From Candidatus Zhuqueibacterota bacterium 4572_119 (lineage in GTDB: Bacteria; Zhuqueibacterota; Zhuqueibacteria; Thermofontimicrobiales; Thermofontimicrobiaceae): 5,517 nt of DNA. The translations under genes and the position numbers were made by a program. Under the pieces are notes generated by a model. It searched no databases. It was not told the DNA's origin and saw only the letters and a program-made list of their open reading frames with translations. This document shows, piece by piece, positions 1-5,517 of the stretch. Within the stretch, counting starts at the first letter, position 1; every line of letters begins with the position of its first letter. The DNA lies in the NCBI GenBank assembly GCA_002084535.1, contig NBLI01000142.1, positions 1 through 5,517 on the forward strand. Reading direction: 5' to 3'.

Positions 1-3000
1 TCAATATAAAGCTGAAATTTTACCTGGCATTTCAAAGGATTATTCTTACTCCCTTAAGGGTGATCGAACTTATCATTTTTTTACGCCAAAATTTAAAGTT
101 AATAGCGCTTCTTTATCGTTTGAATTTTTGCCCGAAACCGACGAAACAGCAAAACTCCATTCTACATTAGAATTTAATTATGAGGTTGATCCCCAGGAAG
201 CAGTAAAAAAAATATCAATAGCTTATAAAGATGGTGGCAAAATACCTTTTAAACTTCTTACTACTGCAAAAAATTCAATTTTCGCTCTGGAAGCAGATGG
301 AATAAAACGGAGTGAGGGAAAAAGAGAAATTCAATTGATAATAAATTCTGGATTGCTGCCTGTCGGAGGCAATGTTGGGTTAGAACGGGATTTTATAAAA
401 CCAATAGTTATGTCTGAAAAACAGAAATTGAAAATTGAAAGAGTGAGCGCCAAACGTGTTGGCGCTAACAGAAGACATGTGAGAATTCAATTCAACATCC
501 CGGTGGATAAGCAGAAAGCATCCCGTTTTATTTTAGTTGAACCTTCTCTGCCTTTCAAAATTGCTTCATCGCATCATTATCTCGATCTTAAAGGAAAATT
601 TGAAATAGAGAAAGCATACAAGATTACTCTTCGGAAAGGTTTGCGCGCCATTGATGGTTCCTCCCTGGAAAAAGAATTTTCCAGCACTATTACTTTTAGA
701 AAAGAAAACATCCCACCGCAAATCGATTTTGTTGGGGAAGGTATATTTTTAACCCGCAGCGGCAAATTAAATCTTGGTTTATCGACAATCAACATAAATA
801 ATGCTATTATTGAAATTGATAAAATATTTGAAAACAACCTGGTCTATCTGCTTAATGAAAATAACGTAACTAACAACCAGCGGTATTCCTGGTATAATCT
901 CCAGGCATTGGGAAAAAGAGTTCACGAATCTGAATTAACCATTCAATCTATCCCCAATGAAGAAATCGTAACACCATTCAATATTGAAAAATTTTTAAAA
1001 GAAAACAAAAAAGGTATTTTTAATGTAACTGCCCGTAATTCTAATGAACGCTGGATCGAATCATCAAAATGGGTAATGGCTACTGATCTCGGTATTATTG
1101 CCAAAAAAGCTGGCGATGATCTTTGGGTATGGCTAAATTCATTGACTTCTTTAAATCCGATTCCAAATGCCGAAATAAAACTTTTCAGCCGAAATAATCA
1201 ACTTTTAAAGACTGTAAAAACAAACAGCGAAGGCATTGCTTTTATCCAATCCTATACACAATTTGATGAAGAATTTACACCATACATTATAACTGCTTCA
1301 AAAAAAGATGATTTGTGTTTTCTTGAACTAACAAAACGCCAGCTTTCCACTTCCGATTTTGATGTTGATGGGGGAGCATATTTGCAACACGGTTATGAAG
1401 CTTTTCTCTATTCAGAACGCGGAATTTATCGTCCGGGTGAGACTGCTCATTTGGCAGGAATTGTTCGAAGTGAAAATATCTCTGTGCCGGCTTCATTCCC
1501 GGTTATTTTACAGATTATTGGTCCGGATGGTAAAATATTGAATGAACAACGCGCCAAATTAAATGACCAGGGAGCTGCCGAATTTGCTGTGCCGATTCCG
1601 AATTATACAAAAACTGGCGCGTATTCAGCTTTGCTCAAAATCGGTGAAAAAGAAGAAATCGGCAGAACTGAATTCAATGTTGAAGAATTTGTGCCGGATC
1701 GGATGAAAGTGAAATTGTACACGGAAACGGATTCCTACCAGGCAGGTGACAAAATAAAAATTGATGTGGAAGCAGTAACATTGTTCGGGCCTCCTGCTTC
1801 AGGGAGAAAGGTACAAGCAAACATCGAAGTAGAAGAATTCCAATTTTCTCCAACTAAATACAAATCATTCACTTTTCGAGACGACAAAAAATCTTTTTCA
1901 ACACAACAATATAATCTTGGCGACCAAACGCTTAACGATAATGGAAAATATCAATACACTTTTGATATACCCCAAAAACTCGAATCACCCTCTTCGTTGC
2001 GTGGTATTATTTCAACAACTGTGCTTGAACCGGGCGGCAGAGGCGTTTCAGCGTATCGGGGAATTGTTATTCATCCTTATGATACTTATATTGGATTGAG
2101 AAAAACCGAAGATGGATATGCCTCTCCGGGTAAAGACACTGAGATTGAATTTGTGGTGTTGGATGCAGACGAAGAGCAGCTTCCCAATCGAAATTTAGAA
2201 ATGTCTTTTTATCGGGTCTATTGGCATTCAATTCTCAAAAAAGTAACCCGGCATGGGAGATACCAATATGTTTCCGAAAAAGTTGAAGACCTTGTTAAAA
2301 AAATTACAGTTCAATCAGGTTCCGGAATAAATTCCTTTAATGTTAAGCCTGAAGAATATGGACAATATCTTGTTGTTGTTCGTGATCCAATTTCGGGATT
2401 TTCATCTTCAATATCTTTTTATGCCAGCGGGTGGGGCTATTCTCCCTGGGCAATGGACAATGCTGACCGCATTGAGTTTGATCTTGATAAAGACTCTTAC
2501 CTGCCCGGAGAAACAGCAAAAATAAATGTTAGAGCGCCTTTCCCGGGAAAATTATTATTAACTGTTGAACGTGATAAAATATTTGATCAAAAAGTTTACA
2601 CCCTGACAGAGAACACAGCAACGCTGGAGATCCCTGTTAAAACCGAATACAAGCCCAATGTTTATATTTCGGGTCATTTAATTCGGACTACTGAATCCTT
2701 AGATCGGGACACGCCTGTCAGGGCATTTGGTGTCGCTCCGCTAACTATCAATAGTGAAGCCAATCAGTTGACAGTAACGCTTGACGCACCGGATGAAATT
2801 CGCCCCAATAAAGAGTTAACAATAAATTTTCAGGTTAAGGATCAGAAAGGCAAACGACCCTACGTAACCATTGCAGCAGTTGATGAGGGCATCTGCCAAT
2901 TAACTGATTTTCAATCGCCGGATGCTTTTGCTTTTTTCTTTGGCAAGAAGAGATTGTCTGTCAATTCTTATGATATTTACAGCTTGATTCTGCCCGAAAT

Positions 3001-5089
3001 CGAATCAACATTATCGTCCTCTGCTGGTGATATTGAAGCGCGCCGGAAAAAACATTTAACGCCAGTAAGTGTTAATCGTGTCAAACCAGTCGCTTTTTGG
3101 TCAGGATTAATTCGGACAAATAAAAATGGCAGAGGCAAAGTAAAATTCAAAATTCCACAATTCAATGGATCACTGCGGTTAATGGCAGTCGCTTTCGTTG
3201 AAAATAAATTTGGCAATATGGAGAGAAAAGTTTTTATTCGGGAGCCGATCGTATTAACGCCAACATTCCCCCGTTTTGTAGCCAGCGGGGACCAGTTTGT
3301 TGTTCCAATCAGTATTTATAATGGAACAGGTTCTAAAGAAACTTTCAAGGTTGAGCTTAAAGCAAAAGGACCAATTAAAATTATTGGTAGAGATGCCAAA
3401 TCGGCGCAGATTGATCATGGCAAAGAACAGGTTGTTTTCTTTAATTTAAAAGCAAAAAAGACAATCGGTAAGCTTGAATTTAGTATAACTGCCAAAGGTG
3501 GTGGAGAAAAAGCAGAATATAAAGTTGAAGTTCCATTGCGTCCACCTGTCCCGTTCACAACGTTGAGTGGAAGTGGTGCAGTAACGGAAGCCTCCCCGGC
3601 AAAATTTAATTTTCCAGAGGACTGGATAGATGGAACGGTGGATTTTTCTTTGGCTATTTCTTCATTCCCCGAAGTTCAGTTTAGTCGAAGTCTTCAATAC
3701 CTGTTAACATACCCTCACGGGTGTATTGAACAAACCACATCAAAGCTGTTCCCTTTGCTCTATTTTAAGGATTTAGCGAGAAATGTTGAACCAGAATTAT
3801 TTGAAACCAACAGCGCTGATTATTTTATTGAAGAGGGTATTACAAAATTAGAAAATCTTCAATTATCTTCCGGCGTTTTTTCTTACTGGCCTGATGGTAA
3901 TTATATTAATGACTGGAGTTCTATTTACGCTGCTCATTTTCTAATAGAAGCAAGAAAATCCGGCTATCAAGTATCTGACAGAGTCTATAAAAAAATGATT
4001 CGTGCACTCCGCTCAATGACGCGAAATTACCGAGATGATAATTCCTATAGCTTTCAAACAGCAGTTTACGCTTGTTATGTGCTTTCATTAGCCGACAAAC
4101 CTGAAAAAAGTACTATTCTATATTTAAAAAATAATGCGCTTGATAAATTAAATGATTTTTCCCAGTATCAATTAGCAGGCGCTTTCGCACTGAGTGGAAA
4201 CCTGCAAACTGCACGGCAACTGCTCCCCAAAACTGTTACTCCATTAGACCTACTTCAAAAACGGGAAACAGGAAGGAATTTTAATTCGTCAATCCGGGCA
4301 AAAGCGATTATGCTGGATATTCTCGCTGAAGTTGATGAATCCAATCCTTCAGTACCAGCATTAGTAGAAATACTTTCAGATGCTGCGTCAAATAAGGGAA
4401 GGTGGCACACAACCCAGGAAAATGCTTTTGCGTTTTTAGCGTTAGGTAAAATTATGAAGAAACAATCCCGGGCTAATTACACCGGATCCCTGACTGTTGA
4501 AGGAGACGTTTACCAAAAATTTGATGTGGATAATTATAATTTTTCAAATAAAGAATGGGCTGGGAAGAAAACGACCATCACAATTGAAGGTGAAGGAACA
4601 TGTTATTATTCCTGGCGCGCAGAGGGTATCCCTTCAAAAATGAACATAAATGAGTTTGATAATGATTTAATTGTACGGCGATTTTATTTGAATGAAGAAG
4701 GAATACCGGTTGACTACTCCAGTTTTAAACAGGGTGATCTCGTTATCGCCAAAATTACTATTAAGCCATTAACTGAGAACTTGGATAATGTGGCGATTAT
4801 TGATATGCTCCCGGCAGGATTTGAAATAGAAAATCCACGGCTTCAATCTCGCAAAGGAATTAATTGGATAAAAGGTGATACCTATCATCCAATGTACATG
4901 GACATTCGGGATGACCGGTTAATTCTATTCGGTAATTTCCGACGAGGCAGAGAAGAAATTTTTTATTACGGTTTGCGGGCAGTTACTGCCGGTGATTTTA
5001 TTTTACCATCAATTCGCGGGGAAGCCATGTATGATCCGGTAAAGGCTTCGGTGGCTTCGAGTGGGAAAATTGTTGTTAATACTCCATAA
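1..5089 (+). CDS. Bacterial alpha-2-macroglobulin family protein (YfhM/ECAM-like protease trap), 5'-truncated by the window
   Basis: This is the C-terminal 1695 residues of a thioester-type A2M. Family members sit in the periplasm; a protease cuts the bait region, the molecule collapses around it, and the exposed thioester bonds to it covalently. The frame is open from base 2, so the TTG at 128 is internal; the signal peptide or lipobox is not visible. Landmarks: Ig-like/MG domains about 1-350; TDLGI (361-365) opening the bMG3-like domain; RGIYRPGE (473-480) in the MG2 domain; VEEFVPDR just after; YLPGE (833-837) with a following APFPGKLLLTVE; bait candidate 995-1028; PVAFWSG (1029-1035), RLMAVAF (1059-1065) and FPRFVASGD (1089-1097) in the A2M core; thioester CIEQ (1241-1244); GVFSYWPDG (1291-1299) and TTQENA (1470-1475) in the thioester domain; DMLPAGFEIE (1601-1610) and RDDR (1636-1639) in the C-terminal domain. 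Five cysteines only (439, 965, 1241, 1358, 1534). E. coli YfhM is 1653 residues in full, so this protein is longer. No frameshift or internal stop is seen. Family call is firm; the physiological target is unknown. Confidence 0.96.
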   Translation, partial: QYKAEILPGISKDYSYSLKGDRTYHFFTPKFKVNSASLSFEFLPETDETAKLHSTLEFNYEVDPQEAVKKISIAYKDGGKIPFKLLTTAKNSIFALEADGIKRSEGKREIQLIINSGLLPVGGNVGLERDFIKPIVMSEKQKLKIERVSAKRVGANRRHVRIQFNIPVDKQKASRFILVEPSLPFKIASSHHYLDLKGKFEIEKAYKITLRKGLRAIDGSSLEKEFSSTITFRKENIPPQIDFVGEGIFLTRSGKLNLGLSTININNAIIEIDKIFENNLVYLLNENNVTNNQRYSWYNLQALGKRVHESELTIQSIPNEEIVTPFNIEKFLKENKKGIFNVTARNSNERWIESSKWVMATDLGIIAKKAGDDLWVWLNSLTSLNPIPNAEIKLFSRNNQLLKTVKTNSEGIAFIQSYTQFDEEFTPYIITASKKDDLCFLELTKRQLSTSDFDVDGGAYLQHGYEAFLYSERGIYRPGETAHLAGIVRSENISVPASFPVILQIIGPDGKILNEQRAKLNDQGAAEFAVPIPNYTKTGAYSALLKIGEKEEIGRTEFNVEEFVPDRMKVKLYTETDSYQAGDKIKIDVEAVTLFGPPASGRKVQANIEVEEFQFSPTKYKSFTFRDDKKSFSTQQYNLGDQTLNDNGKYQYTFDIPQKLESPSSLRGIISTTVLEPGGRGVSAYRGIVIHPYDTYIGLRKTEDGYASPGKDTEIEFVVLDADEEQLPNRNLEMSFYRVYWHSILKKVTRHGRYQYVSEKVEDLVKKITVQSGSGINSFNVKPEEYGQYLVVVRDPISGFSSSISFYASGWGYSPWAMDNADRIEFDLDKDSYLPGETAKINVRAPFPGKLLLTVERDKIFDQKVYTLTENTATLEIPVKTEYKPNVYISGHLIRTTESLDRDTPVRAFGVAPLTINSEANQLTVTLDAPDEIRPNKELTINFQVKDQKGKRPYVTIAAVDEGICQLTDFQSPDAFAFFFGKKRLSVNSYDIYSLILPEIESTLSSSAGDIEARRKKHLTPVSVNRVKPVAFWSGLIRTNKNGRGKVKFKIPQFNGSLRLMAVAFVENKFGNMERKVFIREPIVLTPTFPRFVASGDQFVVPISIYNGTGSKETFKVELKAKGPIKIIGRDAKSAQIDHGKEQVVFFNLKAKKTIGKLEFSITAKGGGEKAEYKVEVPLRPPVPFTTLSGSGAVTEASPAKFNFPEDWIDGTVDFSLAISSFPEVQFSRSLQYLLTYPHGCIEQTTSKLFPLLYFKDLARNVEPELFETNSADYFIEEGITKLENLQLSSGVFSYWPDGNYINDWSSIYAAHFLIEARKSGYQVSDRVYKKMIRALRSMTRNYRDDNSYSFQTAVYACYVLSLADKPEKSTILYLKNNALDKLNDFSQYQLAGAFALSGNLQTARQLLPKTVTPLDLLQKRETGRNFNSSIRAKAIMLDILAEVDESNPSVPALVEILSDAASNKGRWHTTQENAFAFLALGKIMKKQSRANYTGSLTVEGDVYQKFDVDNYNFSNKEWAGKKTTITIEGEGTCYYSWRAEGIPSKMNINEFDNDLIVRRFYLNEEGIPVDYSSFKQGDLVIAKITIKPLTENLDNVAIIDMLPAGFEIENPRLQSRKGINWIKGDTYHPMYMDIRDDRLILFGNFRRGREEIFYYGLRAVTAGDFILPSIRGEAMYDPVKASVASSGKIVVNTP
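446..466 (+). repeat. GC-rich inverted repeat inside the A2M coding sequence
   Basis: AGCGCCAA at 446-453 and TTGGCGCT at 459-466 are perfect 8-bp inverted arms around a 5-base loop. Beyond one mismatch (445/467) two further pairs (443-444 with 468-469) extend the stem. It codes for residues SAKRVGA in an N-terminal Ig-like domain and stands out as GC-rich in A+T-rich DNA. It may form an mRNA hairpin, but could equally be a by-product of coding. Confidence 0.5.
2984..3085 (+). other. Candidate bait region of the A2M
   Basis: Residues 995-1028 lie between the conserved stretch FFFGKKRLSVNSYDIYS and the conserved PVAFWSG that opens the A2M core. In bacterial A2Ms this is where the protease-sensitive bait loop lies. 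The segment is low in hydrophobic fold-like pattern, has the serine run TLSSSAGD, and then the basic cluster ARRKK (1013-1017), followed by a threonine/valine-rich linker. The basic cluster would suit trypsin-like proteases, while the Ser/Ala stretch would suit elastase- or subtilisin-like ones. The boundaries are inferred from position and composition only; cleavage is not shown by the sequence. Confidence 0.6.
3710..3733 (+). other. Thioester site of the A2M (YPHG-CIEQ)
   Basis: Residues 1237-1244 read YPHGCIEQ. By family knowledge, Cys1241 and Gln1244 form the internal beta-cysteinyl-gamma-glutamyl thioester that bonds to the trapped protease; both are present, with Glu1243 between them. 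The second position is Ile, where Leu (many bacterial A2Ms) or Gly (animal A2M/C3) is usual; this is a conservative change. Tyr1237, four residues before the Cys, matches the spacing of the tyrosine reported to shield the thioester in the Salmonella A2M structure. Met1676 (bases 5027-5029, in EAMYDP), 19 residues from the C-terminus, matches the spacing of the second shielding residue, a methionine. The Tyr/Met equivalences rest on remembered numbering of that structure and are less certain than the motif itself. Confidence 0.9.
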
Positions 5090-5098
5090 GTTGTAATT

Positions 5099-5207
5099 TT
5101 TAGAGTTCTGCAAAATAGGCATTTCGGAGAATTTATTCCTTATTTTGGTTTCCCGATTTGCAGGGAAAGGACGAAAAGGCACTATTTCTATTTTGCAGAA
5201 CTCTTTA
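5099..5207. repeat. MITE-like palindromic element with perfect inverted ends, just after the A2M stop
   Basis: AGAGTTCTGCAAAATAG at 5102-5118 has its exact reverse complement at 5188-5204, giving 17-bp perfect inverted ends around a 69-base interior. If the ends are taken as 16 bp (5103-5118 / 5188-5203), the element is 101 bp and is bracketed by TTTA on both sides (5099-5102 and 5204-5207), as a 4-bp target duplication would look. The A/T bases make that duplication only suggestive. The interior codes for no recognisable protein and has its own short hairpin. It starts 12 bases after the A2M stop, so it would be transcribed with that gene and could serve as a 3' stem-loop. It lacks the compact GC stem plus T-run of a standard intrinsic terminator, although TTTATAATTTT follows. 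A non-autonomous transposon relic or dispersed palindromic repeat is the best reading; the IS family is not identifiable by eye. Confidence 0.6.
5149..5168. repeat. Short inner hairpin of the palindromic element
   Basis: TTTCCC (5149-5154) and GGGAAA (5163-5168) form a perfect 6-bp inverted repeat around the 8-base loop GATTTGCA, near the middle of the larger inverted-repeat element. With the 17-bp outer arms it would give a long stem with a second stem-loop at its tip region. No T-run follows, so it does not read as a terminator on its own. Confidence 0.5.
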
Positions 5208-5517
5208 TAATTTTGTAAATGATAATTTCATAGAATAAAATTTCAATTCTACTTATAATCCCTTTCAATAACCACGTCTTTAACTTCAGATTCAAATTGA
5301 CCATTTTAAATTAATGGGAATGAATTAATTCCACCGGGAATACATTATTAAATTCAATTGTCTAACTTCTCTTAAACCGGGAATAAAATCAAACTTTGTT
5401 TTGTCTAATAAATAAATTCGTCAATCAAAATGTAATCTTATGATTCGCATTTAAAGATTAATATTTCAATTTTAATACTAACCTGGATTATTCCTAATGC
5501 GCTAAAGCGCAAGTGAA
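5208..5517. other. Non-coding A+T-rich 3' flank, no gene recognised
   Basis: These 310 bases carry frequent stops in all six frames. The longest stop-free pieces on the minus strand are about 30-40 codons, lack a ribosome binding site and do not resemble a known protein. I see no tRNA, no CRISPR repeats and no clear promoter. Minor structure: the 10-bp direct repeat ACCGGGAATA at 5333-5342 and 5376-5385, the palindrome GAATTAATTC at 5322-5331, and a GC-rich mini-palindrome at 5498-5511. It may be the spacer before a gene that begins beyond the right edge. Confidence 0.6.
5498..5511. repeat. GC-rich mini-palindrome near the right edge
   Basis: TGCGCT (5498-5503) and AGCGCA (5506-5511) are 6-bp inverted arms around AA. 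This is one of the few GC-rich spots in the flank. TTC at 5491-5493 and GAA at 5515-5517 are also complementary and could extend it across an internal loop. It may be the edge of a larger repeat or stem-loop cut by the window end; its role is unknown. Confidence 0.4.

Noticed and set aside
577..837. 86-codon minus-strand frame within the A2M gene
   Set aside because: It is antisense to conserved A2M coding sequence and resembles no family; it is a shadow frame.
1287..2525. Four 60-69 codon alternative frames (one minus, three plus) inside the A2M gene
   Set aside because: All overlap the strongly supported A2M frame and have no recognisable protein features.
2675..3118. Repeated TTAATTCGGAC within the coding sequence (encoding LIRT twice)
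   Set aside because: An 11-base match in two different domains of the same protein with the same codons; it fits chance and coding constraint.
2977..3216. 79-codon minus-strand frame within the A2M gene
   Set aside because: It lies antisense to the bait region and A2M core, whose plus-strand translation is clearly conserved; it is a shadow frame.
5103..5210. Plus-strand stop-free frame across the palindromic element (EFCKIG...ILQNSL)
   Set aside because: No start codon with a ribosome binding site; its ends are the two inverted arms read through, so openness is a by-product of the repeat.
5208..5215. TAATTTTG as a Bacteroidota-type -7 promoter box (TAnnTTTG)
   Set aside because: The nearest upstream TTTG (5192-5195) is only 12 bases away, too close for the -33 element, and no gene follows in the window.
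5188..5304. 38-residue minus-strand open frame starting ATG at 5304 and ending in the inverted repeat
   Set aside because: No ribosome binding site upstream, A+T-driven composition rich in Ile/Lys/Leu, and its stop lies within the repeat arm. Not supportable as a gene.
5249..5420. Two protein-like minus-strand fragments in different frames (5325-5420, including KFDFIPGLREVRQLNLIM, and about 5249-5308, including FESEVKDVVIERDYK) that could be a decayed gene
   Set aside because: Each is under 35 codons, they lie in different frames, and neither matches a family I recognise. Translated searches (BLASTX) would be needed to call a pseudogene.

Overview
The window holds one very large gene and its 3' flank. 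Bases 1-5089 (+) are the 3' part of a bacterial alpha-2-macroglobulin (A2M) gene of the YfhM/ECAM type, a periplasmic protease trap. The reading frame is already open at base 2 with no stop before the first internal TTG/ATG-type codon, so the true start, the signal peptide or lipobox, and any promoter or ribosome binding site lie left of the window. The visible part is 1695 codons ending in TAA at 5087-5089. Residue numbers in this annotation count the codon at bases 2-4 as residue 1.

The A2M landmarks appear in the expected order. They are N-terminal Ig-like/macroglobulin domains, the MG2-type 'RGIYRPGE' motif, further macroglobulin domains, a bait-region candidate just before 'PVAFWSG', the A2M core with 'RLMAVAF' and 'FPRFVASGD', an intact CIEQ thioester motif in an alpha-helical thioester domain, and a C-terminal domain with 'DMLPAGFEIE' and 'RDDR'. 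The gene looks intact and functional apart from being cut by the window edge.

Bases 5090-5517 (428 bases) hold no convincing gene on either strand. Twelve bases after the stop lies a compact element of about 100 bp with perfect 17-bp inverted ends (5102-5118 / 5188-5204). Read as 16-bp ends, it is flanked by a TTTA direct repeat, as expected of a MITE-like or other palindromic repeat. It could also act as an unusual 3' stem-loop for the A2M transcript. The remaining ~310 bases are A+T-rich and full of stops, with only a short 10-bp direct repeat and a GC-rich mini-palindrome near the right edge.

Organism: the DNA is A+T-rich, and a YfhM-type A2M implies a diderm (Gram-negative) bacterium. 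The style of the protein and codons would fit a lineage of the FCB group (Bacteroidota, Ignavibacteriota, Calditrichota and relatives), but this is only an inference. No pbpC, the usual partner of YfhM-type A2M genes, is visible downstream; it could be upstream, outside the window. I see no sign of a wholly new system here. The most interesting non-gene signal is the palindromic element after the stop.
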